Source: JANMDR01 sp031409495 (lineage in GTDB: Bacteria > Pseudomonadota > Gammaproteobacteria > Burkholderiales > Usitatibacteraceae). Taken from it: a DNA stretch of 16,513 bases. The DNA is taken from the NCBI GenBank assembly GCA_031409495.1, contig JANNXI010000230.1, positions 1 to 16,513 on the forward strand. Reading direction: 5' to 3'. Positions 6,359 to 14,613 of this stretch are shown here, piece by piece; the first letter of the stretch is position 1; each line of letters begins with the position of its first letter. The notes under the pieces were generated by a model that had not been told where the DNA came from, did no database searches, and saw only the letters and a list, made by a program, of their open reading frames with translations. The translations under genes and the position numbers were made by a program.

Positions 6359-8689
6359 TTAGAATCCACGACCGAGCAAAAATTGGAAGCGTTCAACTTG
6401 GTCATTTTCCTTCGTTTTCAATGGTTTTGCTAAACTAAATTTCAAAGGACCCACCGGCGAATACCAGCTTACCGCAAATCCAACGGATGCGCGCATATCT
6501 TGAATGCGTACCACTTCATCGCGGCCAAACACATTGCCCACGTCTAAAAATGTTGAAAGCCGAACCGATTTTTCAGTCTTCACGCCGGGCATTGGAAATA
6601 GCAATTCTAAATTCCCGACTACACGCCGGTTACCACCGATAGCCTCACCAAAAATGGGGCCGTTAATCGTAATCTGTTTTTCGCGAGGGCCCAAGGTAGA
6701 ACTTTGGAAACCACGGATAGAGTCTACGCCACCAGCGTAAAAGCTCTTAAAGAACGGTAGCGACTTGCCGCCATAACCATCGGCAATGCCGAATTCATAA
6801 TTGGCGGCCAACACAATTGGGCCCCAGATAGGCCGCAAGTATTGCGCCTTAAACTGGGCGCGGAAGTACTTTACGTCACCGCCGGGCAAACCAAATTCAG
6901 CGTTGGCTTCAAGTAAATAACCGCGCGTTGGGAAATACAAACTATCGCGGGTATCGCGCGCATAGCCAATCACACCACGTACGGTATCGCTTTTAGTACC
7001 GAAGGTATTGATGTAGTCAATATATCGTTGTGGGCTGCTTGGGTCCAATGATAACTTTGTGCGCTCCCAACCCAATCCAAAATTCACGATATCGTATTCG
7101 GTCACTGGCACACCAAAACGTGCACCCGTACCTGTGGAAGTAGATTGATAAGCACCGGTATTTAACGACGCGGTATTAATATCGCGCTGATACAAATCAA
7201 CACCGCGCGAAATACCATCAACGGACCAATATGGGTCGGTAAACGATAACTCGTAGGCGCGACTGGTGGAGCCATTATTAATGCGGAACGACAACTGATT
7301 GCCTGTACCTAAGATGTTCGATTCCGACACTGATGCTGATACCGTCAATTTATCGGTTTGTGAATAGCCCACACCAAATTGCAAGTTGCCCGTGTTGCGC
7401 TCTTTTACGGTAACGTTAACGTCAACTTGGTCTGGCGTGCCCGGAACCGGTGGCGATTCAACTGAAATATCTTCAAAAAATCCGGTGCGCTCTAAGCGTT
7501 CTTTAGAACGATTGATAGCAGAAATGGAATACCAAGAAGCTTCTAATTGGCGCATCTCGCGGCGGATAACCACGTCCCGCGTGCGACCATTGCCTTGCAC
7601 ATTGATACGGCGAATATAAATACGCCGGCCCGGATCGACGAACATGGTGAATTGTGCTGTACGTTTTTCTTTATCCACCTCGGGTACGGGATTAATGTTG
7701 GCAAAAGAATAACCGTCGTTACCCAGACGGTCATTCATCGCCTTAATTGAATCAACAATTTTTTGGCGCGAAAACGTTTCGCCCGGCTTGAACAATAACA
7801 AGCTACGCAGTTCGGCTTCAGGGAGTTTTAAATCACCCGCAAATTTAATTTCTGAAAGCTTATAGACTTCACCCTCAGTGATATTGATGGTGACGTAAAT
7901 TTTTTCTTTGTCTGGCGTAATCGAGACTTGAGTGGAATCGACGTTGAAGTCGAGATAACCCCGATTTTGATAGTAAGAACGTAATTTTTCTAAGTCGCCC
8001 GACAATTTTTGCTTTGAATACTGATCGTCTTTGCTAAACCAAGAGAGCCAATTGGTGTCCGTTAGCTCAAACTCTTTAAGTAGGGAAGATTCCGAAAAAG
8101 CCTTAGCGCCGATGATATTGATATCAACAATTTTCGATACTTCGCCTTCTTCGATATTGAAGTTGAGCGAAACGCGGTTACGCTCTAGCGGCGTGACAGT
8201 AGTAGTCACTTTGGCAGAGTAAAAACCACGGCTGGTGTATTGGCGTTTAATTTCTTTTTCTGCGCGGTCTAGTACCGAGCGATCAAAGATTTTCGATTCA
8301 GAAATACCGACTTGCTTCAAACCATCGGTTAAGTTTTCTTTCGTAAATTCTTTAGCGCCTACTAGCTCAATTTTTGCAATTGCCGGCCGCTCTTTTACCG
8401 TGACCACCAGCACATCGCCTTCAGCCTGCAGCCAAATATCATCATAAAAACCAGTGGCATACAGCGCTTTAATGGCAGCGGCGGCTTTTTCGTCATCCAC
8501 TCTGTCGCCAACTTTTACGGGCAAATAGCTGAACACCGTACCAGCTTCGGTGCGCTGCACGCCTTCAACGCGAATATCTTTGATCGTAAAGGGGGAAATG
8601 GCGTAAGCATCTGTGCTGCTCAAGCTGCCTAGGCCGATAAATAAACTACTGATAGCAACTGCAAGCGTTGACTTAGAAAAACCAATCAA
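6359..8689 (-). CDS. bamA: Outer-membrane protein assembly factor BamA (TTG start)
   Basis: BamA is the Omp85 core of the BAM complex and folds beta-barrel proteins into the outer membrane. The 776-residue protein has a signal peptide (cleavage after DAYA, residue 30) and five POTRA domains, at roughly 33-100, 101-181, 184-272, 275-353 and 356-430. A 16-strand barrel spans about 435-776, with the conserved loop-6 motif IRGF at 658-661 and a C-terminal beta-signal ending in Phe (RFQFLLGRGF). The start codon is TTG at 8689-8687. AAGGA lies six bases upstream, the signal peptide begins there, and no in-frame ATG occurs until far into the POTRA region. It is flanked by rseP and skp, a conserved arrangement linking envelope stress sensing, insertion and chaperoning. 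Confidence 0.97.
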   Translation of the reverse strand: MIGFSKSTLAVAISSLFIGLGSLSSTDAYAISPFTIKDIRVEGVQRTEAGTVFSYLPVKVGDRVDDEKAAAAIKALYATGFYDDIWLQAEGDVLVVTVKERPAIAKIELVGAKEFTKENLTDGLKQVGISESKIFDRSVLDRAEKEIKRQYTSRGFYSAKVTTTVTPLERNRVSLNFNIEEGEVSKIVDINIIGAKAFSESSLLKEFELTDTNWLSWFSKDDQYSKQKLSGDLEKLRSYYQNRGYLDFNVDSTQVSITPDKEKIYVTINITEGEVYKLSEIKFAGDLKLPEAELRSLLLFKPGETFSRQKIVDSIKAMNDRLGNDGYSFANINPVPEVDKEKRTAQFTMFVDPGRRIYIRRINVQGNGRTRDVVIRREMRQLEASWYSISAINRSKERLERTGFFEDISVESPPVPGTPDQVDVNVTVKERNTGNLQFGVGYSQTDKLTVSASVSESNILGTGNQLSFRINNGSTSRAYELSFTDPYWSVDGISRGVDLYQRDINTASLNTGAYQSTSTGTGARFGVPVTEYDIVNFGLGWERTKLSLDPSSPQRYIDYINTFGTKSDTVRGVIGYARDTRDSLYFPTRGYLLEANAEFGLPGGDVKYFRAQFKAQYLRPIWGPIVLAANYEFGIADGYGGKSLPFFKSFYAGGVDSIRGFQSSTLGPREKQITINGPIFGEAIGGNRRVVGNLELLFPMPGVKTEKSVRLSTFLDVGNVFGRDEVVRIQDMRASVGFAVSWYSPVGPLKFSLAKPLKTKENDQVERFQFLLGRGF

Positions 8690-8695
8690 AATAAA

Positions 8696-8700
8696 TCCTT
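8696..8700 (-). promoter_or_regulatory. Ribosome binding site that fixes the TTG start of bamA
   Basis: On the minus strand AAGGA lies at 8700-8696, six bases before TTG at 8689-8687. The spacing is good and no ATG or GTG competes nearby, so this supports the unusual start codon. An ATT codon directly before the TTG is a less likely alternative. Confidence 0.65.
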
Positions 8701-8711
8701 ATCTTTCTATC

Positions 8712-10112
8712 TCAGCCTGAAATTAGGCGGACTATATCGTTATAAAAGGCGAATACAGTCAGCCCGAGAATTAGCACAATCCCAATTTGCTGCCCGACCA
8801 TCATGCTGCGGTCGGACAACGGACTGCCTTTTAAAAATTCAGCAATATGATACAACAACTGCCCGCCATCAAGCACGGGTATAGGTAACAGATTCAGCAC
8901 GCCCAGCCCAATACTGACCGTAGCCAAAAACGTAATAAACGGCAAAATACCCAGTTGTGCCGACTGTCCCGCATAATCTGCGATCGTCAGTGGCCCGCTG
9001 ATATTTTTTAGTGATAACTGCCCAGTTAGCATTTTACCGAACATTTTCAAGTTGAACACGGAAGATTCCCAAACCTTCGCCCACGCGGCGGGAAAGGCCG
9101 CGAAAATACCCAGCGTTTCTGTCATCAGCAGGGTTTCGTATTCGGCTTTTAATGCCGCTGTGTTACCTGGATGTTGCAATGGCGTAATGCCCAAACGACC
9201 CAATTTTTGGCCGTTTTCGGCGATGAGGTCAGGAGTAATCACGATTGATTTAAGGGTTGCATCCCCGGCACTTAGAACTTTGAAAGTTAGCGCTTGCTCT
9301 GGCTTTGAGCGAATAAATACGGCAAGTTTATTAAAATCACTGAACAAGATGCCTTCGACTGACTTAATTTCATCGCCTTTGGCCAATCCGGCTTTTGCAG
9401 CAGCACCGTCTTTTGTGGGCGTATCAATTTTGGTCGGAATCGGTAGGCGGTAACGCTGCAAGCCTAACTTTTCGAGGAAATCTTGATCCAAGTCTTGTTT
9501 AGACACGCTGGCAAAATCTAGTGTGCGGCCCTGGGTTCGGCCAGTTAAATCTTGTACGGCAATTTCCACTTTTTCTTTGTTGATCGCGTGCTCGAGCAGC
9601 AGCATACGCGCATCCGTCCAGCTTTGAATCGGCGCTTCGCCAATTTTGGTAATTAAATCTTGCGCCAAAAATCCGCCACGCGCGGCCTCAGAATTGGGGA
9701 TCGGCTCGGCAACAAACGGTTTAAACCCAGGAATACCGACGACAAACAGCACCCAATAAACAAAGGCCGCCAAAACAAAATTGGCCATAGGGCCAGCAAC
9801 AATAATTAGCATGCGCTGCCAAATTGGCTTCCGATTGAACGCGCGCGAAGCATCCGGTGCGTTTGGTTCCGACGAACCGTCGCGTTCATCAGCCATTTTT
9901 ACATAGCCGCCCAAGGGGATGGCCGCAAGAACCCACTCGGTTTTGTCTCGCCCGCGCGCCCACATTTTGAGTGTTTTGCCAAAACCGATCGAAAAGCGCA
10001 GAATCTTTACGTCAAAAAAACGTGCAACCCAATAATGACCGAGCTCATGGAATGTCACCAAAATCCCTAAAGTGACGAAAAATGAGGCTATTTGAATCAG
10101 CAGCGTCATCAC
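8712..10112 (-). CDS. rseP: RIP metalloprotease RseP (site-2 protease)
   Basis: RseP is an inner-membrane zinc protease that cleaves anti-sigma factors such as RseA, and remnant signal peptides, within the membrane. The 466-residue protein carries HELGH at 22-26 in the first membrane segment. It also has IPLGGYVKM (65-73), a second hydrophobic segment (about 101-127), tandem PDZ domains (about 130-310), and a C-terminal membrane segment with NLLPIPVLDGGQLL (407-420) supplying the third zinc ligand region. The final segment is QIGIVLILGLTVFAFYNDI. The open frame begins with GTG at 10112 directly followed by ATG at 10109. AAGG upstream fits either, and the GTG has slightly better spacing. A gap of 44 bases separates it from dxr. 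Its place beside bamA and skp matches its role in the envelope stress response. Confidence 0.96.
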   Translation of the reverse strand: MMTLLIQIASFFVTLGILVTFHELGHYWVARFFDVKILRFSIGFGKTLKMWARGRDKTEWVLAAIPLGGYVKMADERDGSSEPNAPDASRAFNRKPIWQRMLIIVAGPMANFVLAAFVYWVLFVVGIPGFKPFVAEPIPNSEAARGGFLAQDLITKIGEAPIQSWTDARMLLLEHAINKEKVEIAVQDLTGRTQGRTLDFASVSKQDLDQDFLEKLGLQRYRLPIPTKIDTPTKDGAAAKAGLAKGDEIKSVEGILFSDFNKLAVFIRSKPEQALTFKVLSAGDATLKSIVITPDLIAENGQKLGRLGITPLQHPGNTAALKAEYETLLMTETLGIFAAFPAAWAKVWESSVFNLKMFGKMLTGQLSLKNISGPLTIADYAGQSAQLGILPFITFLATVSIGLGVLNLLPIPVLDGGQLLYHIAEFLKGSPLSDRSMMVGQQIGIVLILGLTVFAFYNDIVRLISG

Positions 10113-10139
10113 GCAGACGCCTTTTTTACATCAAATGAA

Positions 10140-10152
10140 TGTCTGAAGAAGT
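10140..10152 (+). repeat. Single half-site TGTCTGAAGAAG-type motif between rseP and dxr
   Basis: The plus strand reads TGTCTGAAGAAGTCC around 10140-10154. This matches the arms of the palindromes at 3447-3483 and 14614-14644 except for a few bases. No partner arm is present here. Calling it a member of the same repeat family is an inference from ten or more shared bases. Confidence 0.35.
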
Positions 10153-10156
10153 CCAT

Positions 10157-11347
10157 TTATAGGTCGCCTTGGAGCATGCATGCACGGGCGTTTTGACGCG
10201 CTTGGGCGTCAGCCGCAAGAATAGCGTCGATACTATCGGCTGTAGTGATAGTGCTGCGGCTTAATATTGTTTCAATCATGTTGGGAATTTCAGTGAATGC
10301 GAGCTTGCCGGCTAAAAAGCATTCGACAGCGACTTCGTTCAAAGCGTTCAATATCGCTGGCGCCGTGCCGCCTCGTGCTGATGCTTCATAAGCCAAGCGT
10401 AGACAAGGAAATCGGGTGACATCCATCTCCTGGAAATCAAGTCGGCCAATTTTAATCAAATCAAGCATGGGTACACCAGCATCGATGCGCTCTGGGTAGC
10501 CCAATGCGTAGGCAATCGGCGTGCGCATATCGGGATTACCCAGCTGCGCAATTACCGAACCATCGCGATACTGCACCATTGAGTGAACCGTGCTTTGCGG
10601 ATGAATCACTACTTCAATTTGCGCTAAATCTGCACCAAATAGCCAGCGCGCCTCGATCACTTCTAGGCCTTTGTTCATCATGGTGGCTGAATCAACAGAT
10701 ATTTTGCGCCCCATCACCCAATTTGGATGGGCGCAGGCTTGATCAGGCGTAACGTTGGCTAAATCGCTCAAGGCCATATTGCGGAACGGGCCACCAGAGG
10801 CGGTGAGAATGATTTTTTCCACACCTGTTGCTGTCAAACCGTCTTTGTAATTTACCGGTAGCGATTGAAACACCGCGTTATGTTCGCTATCAATGGGCAG
10901 TAAGGTCGCGCCGTATTTTGCCACCGCATCCATAAATAACGCGCCCGACATCACCAATGCCTCTTTATTGGCGAGCAATACCGTTTTACCCGCTTTTGCC
11001 GCTGCTAAAGTGGGCGCCAAACCTGCGGCGCCAACGATAGCTGCCATCACACAATGGGCATCTGCATGTGCCGCCACCATGCATAGCGCATCGACGCCAG
11101 CGAGCGCTTGGGTGCCCTCGCAGCCCTCTTGCATAAGGGCTGCGCGCAATGCATCACCTTGGGTTGCATCGGCGATAACGGCAAATTTTGGTTTAAAGAT
11201 TTTGCACTGCGCGACAAGCTCGGCCACTCGTGCCTGTGCGGTGAGCGCAAAAACTTGGTAACGGTTCGGGTGGCGCGCAATTACATCGAGTGTGCTCACG
11301 CCAATCGAACCAGTGGCACCTAAAATGACAATATTTTTTATGGGCAT
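10157..11347 (-). CDS. dxr: 1-deoxy-D-xylulose 5-phosphate reductoisomerase
   Basis: Dxr converts DXP to 2-C-methyl-D-erythritol 4-phosphate with NADPH, the committed step of the non-mevalonate isoprenoid pathway, which feeds the UppS substrate. From ATG at 11347 it has 396 residues. NADPH-binding GATGSIG is at 10-16, LLANKEALVMSG at about 124-135, metal ligands D153 and E155 are in PIDSEHN, and E229 is in MMNKGLEVIEA. ILTASGGPFRN (180-190) and VIHPQSTVHSM (247-257) complete the active site. The open frame extends three codons upstream to a GTG at 11356 (GTG-TTG-ACC-ATG). Neither start has a clear ribosome binding site. I prefer the ATG because MPIKNIVILGATGSIG gives the usual family N-terminus. 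The preceding cdsA ends 11 bases upstream, so coupling is likely. Confidence 0.96.
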   Translation of the reverse strand: MPIKNIVILGATGSIGVSTLDVIARHPNRYQVFALTAQARVAELVAQCKIFKPKFAVIADATQGDALRAALMQEGCEGTQALAGVDALCMVAAHADAHCVMAAIVGAAGLAPTLAAAKAGKTVLLANKEALVMSGALFMDAVAKYGATLLPIDSEHNAVFQSLPVNYKDGLTATGVEKIILTASGGPFRNMALSDLANVTPDQACAHPNWVMGRKISVDSATMMNKGLEVIEARWLFGADLAQIEVVIHPQSTVHSMVQYRDGSVIAQLGNPDMRTPIAYALGYPERIDAGVPMLDLIKIGRLDFQEMDVTRFPCLRLAYEASARGGTAPAILNALNEVAVECFLAGKLAFTEIPNMIETILSRSTITTADSIDAILAADAQARQNARACMLQGDL

Positions 11348-11358
11348 GGTCAACACTG

Positions 11359-12222
11359 CTAATGTGGCGTAGTCAGCACGAAATATAGGGCCGCGATCGG
11401 TAACGTGGACGTGAGCGCATCAATGCGATCCAAAATTCCGCCGTGACCGGGAAGCAGGCTGCTGCTGTCTTTTAAATTCACGCCGCGCTTCATCCATGAT
11501 TCAAATAAATCGCCAGTGATGGAAAGCACGCCGAGCACTAAAAATAGCACCAATATTTCATAACCATGTGCTCGGAGAAGCCCTATCCAATGAGCTTTCG
11601 AACCTGTTTCAGCAAAGAAGCTATGGCCTGAAAAATGCTGCCACAAGAAAAAATAAAGCACCACACCAAGCAAGCCGCCTAATGCACCTTCAATGGTTTT
11701 GCCTGGGCTAATTTTGATGGCAAGTTTGTGCTTACCAAAGGTTTTACCAAAAAAATATGCCGCTATATCAGCGACCCAGACGATCATCGAGAAACTCAAC
11801 AATATCCAAGGCCCTGCGTCGTGCAGCGCTAAAAACGCCAGCCACGTCGGGAAAATAACAACCCAGCCAATCACGCCACGGAGCACGGTCGACTTTGGTC
11901 GCCAAGTGTTGATTAGCCAAAGTGGTGCGATCACAAACCAAAACAGCGCTGACACAATAAATGATGCGGTGGCAATATTGTCAAACGGCAACGTGCGTTG
12001 GAAGTAGTTGCCGATAAAAATACTCAAACCGATCGCCGTGGAAATGCCCACAAATAGGCGCTTTCCACCGACTTTAAATTCACAAAACCGGCTCCACTCC
12101 CAGCAGGCAACGAGCACAATGGCCAGCGTAAACAAATCCCAAGCCCACGCCGGAAAGGTAAAAAGCGCCAATAGCAAAATCGGCAGAATCACTAAAGCGG
12201 TAATGATGCGCGTTTTTAACAT
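11359..12222 (-). CDS. cdsA: Phosphatidate cytidylyltransferase (CDP-diglyceride synthase)
   Basis: CdsA makes CDP-diacylglycerol from CTP and phosphatidic acid at the inner membrane, the branch point for all phospholipids. The 287-residue protein is very hydrophobic, with about eight membrane segments, starting ITALVILPILLLALFTF. It contains SPGKTIEG (172-179) and the full CdsA signature at its C-terminal end, S242-x-MKR-...-KDSSSLLPGHGG-x-LDR-x-D268. The length matches the family (about 270-285). The ATG at 12222 has no Shine-Dalgarno sequence. The 39-base gap to uppS holds nothing recognisable. Its product pathway and that of UppS both serve membrane and cell-wall growth. Confidence 0.96.
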   Translation of the reverse strand: MLKTRIITALVILPILLLALFTFPAWAWDLFTLAIVLVACWEWSRFCEFKVGGKRLFVGISTAIGLSIFIGNYFQRTLPFDNIATASFIVSALFWFVIAPLWLINTWRPKSTVLRGVIGWVVIFPTWLAFLALHDAGPWILLSFSMIVWVADIAAYFFGKTFGKHKLAIKISPGKTIEGALGGLLGVVLYFFLWQHFSGHSFFAETGSKAHWIGLLRAHGYEILVLFLVLGVLSITGDLFESWMKRGVNLKDSSSLLPGHGGILDRIDALTSTLPIAALYFVLTTPH

Positions 12223-12261
12223 GGCGGGTTGGCGAAAAGTGGGTGGAGTGAAGTAGCTATT

Positions 12262-13077
12262 TTAATTATTTTGCGATGCAGGCTCGCCGCCACCAGCCTG
12301 ATTCTCTGGCTGCTGCAATTGCTCACTGGTGCGACCAAATCGGCGTTCGCGGTGCTGGTAATCGCGGACAGCGTCAATTAGCGCCTCTCGCCCAAAATCG
12401 GGCCACAAGGTATCGGTGAATACCATCTCTGTATAGGCCATTTGCCAGAGCAAAAAATTGCTGATGCGCTTTTCGCCACCGGTGCGGATAAATAAATCAG
12501 GTTCTGGCGCATCGGCCATGCTCATGGCAGCATTTAACTCTGCTTCCGTAATCGGCGCTGTTTGTGCGCTAGCATCTGCCGCGTTTCGGCGCTGACGCAA
12601 CACCGTGTTGGCGGCCTGCAACACATCCCAACGGCCGCCGTAATTGGCGGCCACGGTCAAGGTGAGCTTGGTATTTTTAGCGGTGAAGGCTTCGCCATCG
12701 GTAATTAAATCGACAACGCGCGAATCAAAGGGCGATAAATCACCAATTACGCGGAAACGAATGCCGTTTTCATGCAGTTTAGTGACTTCATTTTGTAGCG
12801 CCACCAAAAATAACTGCATCAACACAGACACTTCATCTGCCGGGCGGCGCCAATTTTCACTTGAAAATGCGAACAGCGTGAGATGCTCAACGCCCAACTC
12901 ACCGCAGGTTTTTACTATTGCTCGAACCGAATCCACGCCGCGCTTGTGCCCGGCCACGCGTGGCAAAAAGCGTTTTTTTGCCCAGCGGCCATTGCCATCC
13001 ATAATAATTGCGATGTGCCTTGGCAAGCCCGTAACTTCAGGGATCGCGGTGGTGGAACTAACGGTGGGGGCAGTCAC
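12262..13077 (-). CDS. uppS: (2E,6E)-farnesyl-diphosphate-specific undecaprenyl diphosphate synthase (GTG start)
   Basis: UppS is a cytosolic cis-prenyltransferase that adds eight isopentenyl units to farnesyl diphosphate to make the C55 carrier for peptidoglycan and O-antigen. Clear blocks are HIAIIMDGNGRWA (21-33, catalytic D27), GHKRGVDSVR (43-52), FAFSSENWRRP (69-79) and RTGGEKRISNFLLWQ (198-212), followed by the W225-P-D-F block. The frame opens with GTG at 13077 and gives 271 residues; no ATG precedes the D27 block except M26 itself, and no good ribosome binding site is seen. The product is longer than E. coli UppS (253) because of a Gln/Asn/Gly-rich tail after about residue 248. The gap to frr is 28 bases. 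Confidence 0.96.
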   Translation of the reverse strand: MTAPTVSSTTAIPEVTGLPRHIAIIMDGNGRWAKKRFLPRVAGHKRGVDSVRAIVKTCGELGVEHLTLFAFSSENWRRPADEVSVLMQLFLVALQNEVTKLHENGIRFRVIGDLSPFDSRVVDLITDGEAFTAKNTKLTLTVAANYGGRWDVLQAANTVLRQRRNAADASAQTAPITEAELNAAMSMADAPEPDLFIRTGGEKRISNFLLWQMAYTEMVFTDTLWPDFGREALIDAVRDYQHRERRFGRTSEQLQQPENQAGGGEPASQNN

Positions 13078-13105
13078 TGGGAGGAAATTATTGGCGTTGA
13101 CAACA

Positions 13106-13666
13106 CTAAACGGCCAATAATTCTTTTTCTTTATCGGCGATGAGTTTATCCATCTCTTTAATGCGTACGTCGGTCATTTTTTGTACGTCATCTTGTGCGC
13201 GTTTTTCATCATCTTCAGAAATCGCTTTGGCTTTCAGCGCTTCTTTCAATGCGGTATTGGCGTCTCGTCGAATATTACGAATACCTACTTTTGCGTCTTC
13301 GCCTTCAGAACGCACCACTTTGGTCAAATCACGCCGACGCTCTTCGGTCAAAATTGGCGTTGGCACACGAATGGTATCGCCGAAGCTAGCTGGATTTAAG
13401 CCCAAATTTGCATCACGAATGGCTTTTTCAATGGCTGGCGTGAGCTTCTTTTCAAAGGGCTGCACTTGAATGGTGCGGGCATCGGCCAAGGTAATATTAG
13501 CCACTTGGTTAATCAGCATCATCGAGCCGTAATAATCCACGTGCACATGATCGAGCAACCCAGTGTGGGCGCGACCGGTACGCACTTTAGCGAGATTAGC
13601 CTTCAGCGCTTCCACGCTCTTGACCATTTTTTGCTCTGATGTTTTTTTTAATTCTGCAATGTTCAT
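13106..13666 (-). CDS. frr: Ribosome recycling factor
   Basis: RRF works with EF-G to split the post-termination ribosome. The 186-residue length is nearly identical to E. coli (185). The typical N-terminal helix (MVKSVEALKANLAKVRTGRA, 14-33), the domain II block with YYGSMMLINQVANITLADARTIQVQPFEK (about 45-73), IRVPTPILTEERRRDL (99-114) and the C-terminal three-helix bundle are all present. A strong GAGGAG ribosome binding site sits about five bases before the ATG. This is one of the few genes of the cluster with a full Shine-Dalgarno sequence, as expected for a highly expressed translation factor. pyrH ends 45 bases upstream. Confidence 0.98.
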   Translation of the reverse strand: MNIAELKKTSEQKMVKSVEALKANLAKVRTGRAHTGLLDHVHVDYYGSMMLINQVANITLADARTIQVQPFEKKLTPAIEKAIRDANLGLNPASFGDTIRVPTPILTEERRRDLTKVVRSEGEDAKVGIRNIRRDANTALKEALKAKAISEDDEKRAQDDVQKMTDVRIKEMDKLIADKEKELLAV

Positions 13667-13711
13667 TTTTTGCTCCTCAAAATTCGAGAGTTATCTATTA
13701 GCTTTTAGCTA

Positions 13712-14425
13712 TTATGCGTGTACCAAAGTACCTTCATCTTCACCCATAACAACGCGTTTTAAGGCGCCAGCTTTGAATATCGAGAATACCTTAATTGGCA
13801 ACTTTTGGTCACGGCATAGCGCCAGCGCCGTTGCATCCATCACTTTTAGGTTTTTGATAATGGCTTCATCAAAAGTCAGCGATTCATAACGCGTAGCCGT
13901 CGGATCAAGCTTTGGGTCAGCCGTGTAGACGCCATCGACCTTCGTCGCTTTGAGCACAATTTCAGCTTCCATTTCACGCCCGCGCAATGCCGCTGCGGTG
14001 TCAGTGGTGAAAAAAGGATTACCGGTACCGGCGGCAAACACCACTACTTTGCTTTCCTCTAAATAACGCATGGTTTTGCCGCGAATATAGGGCTCCACCA
14101 CGGGTTCGATATTAATCGCAGACTGAATTCGTGGTGTTAATCCCGCTTTTTGCAATGCATCGGCTAATGCTAAGGAATTGATGACGGTAGCTAACATGCC
14201 CATGTAATCTGCTGTGGCGCGATCCATGCCGGCCGCGCTGGTGCTTACACCACGAAAAATATTACCGCCGCCAATCACAATGCCGATAGCCACGCCCAAA
14301 TCAGCCACTTCTTTTACTTCGCCCACGATGCGTTCGATGGTAGGCCGATTGATACCAAAATGGTCGTCGCCCATTAAGGCTTCGCCAGAAAGTTTTAGCA
14401 AGATGCGTTGATATTTCGCTTTCAT
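13712..14425 (-). CDS. pyrH: Uridylate kinase (UMP kinase)
   Basis: PyrH phosphorylates UMP to UDP in the cytoplasm and is a hexameric amino-acid-kinase-fold enzyme. From ATG at 14425 it has 237 residues (E. coli 241). It shows ILLKLSGEAL (8-17), the glycine-rich VIGGGNIFRG (50-59), TADYMGMLATVINSLAL (71-87), FAAGTGNPFFTTDTAA (130-145) and KATKVDGVYTADPK (159-172). The open frame extends to an ATG at 14464, adding MRTQCAMSKNGVT, but the internal ATG has GGAG five bases upstream and gives the standard N-terminus MKAKYQRILLKLSGEAL, so I choose it. The 251-base gap to tsf suggests that pyrH-frr may have their own transcript start. Confidence 0.97.
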   Translation of the reverse strand: MKAKYQRILLKLSGEALMGDDHFGINRPTIERIVGEVKEVADLGVAIGIVIGGGNIFRGVSTSAAGMDRATADYMGMLATVINSLALADALQKAGLTPRIQSAINIEPVVEPYIRGKTMRYLEESKVVVFAAGTGNPFFTTDTAAALRGREMEAEIVLKATKVDGVYTADPKLDPTATRYESLTFDEAIIKNLKVMDATALALCRDQKLPIKVFSIFKAGALKRVVMGEDEGTLVHA

Positions 14426-14430
14426 CGTAA

Positions 14431-14434
14431 CTCC
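14431..14434 (-). promoter_or_regulatory. Ribosome binding site that decides the pyrH start
   Basis: On the minus strand GGAG at 14434-14431 is followed by TTACG and then ATG at 14425. This spacing is ideal, while the upstream in-frame ATG codons at 14464 and 14446 have no comparable site. Confidence 0.7.
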
Positions 14435-14613
14435 GTTTTTGCTCATGGCGCATTGTGTGCGCATGATGATTTAAGGGGATGATCGCTCATCAATGTGGCA
14501 AAAATAAGGCAATAAGTCGGTTCAAAGTTCGCAGTATTGCGGCTCTTTAAATACCTTATTTACACGCGACCACATCGGGAATGATGGTGTTGCACAAACC
14601 AATTTTATACTGC

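Noticed and set aside
12644..13120. 158-codon open frame on the plus strand
   Set aside because: It is antisense to uppS, whose catalytic motifs are intact, and the composition is that of a shadow frame.
14426..14464. Longer pyrH with 13 extra N-terminal residues
   Set aside because: The internal ATG at 14425 has a well-placed GGAG and gives the standard family N-terminus. The upstream ATGs lack a ribosome binding site.
14514..14545. tRNA-like GGTTCAAAG sequence in the tsf-pyrH spacer
   Set aside because: The flanking bases do not form a T-arm stem, and no acceptor or anticodon arm can be drawn around it.
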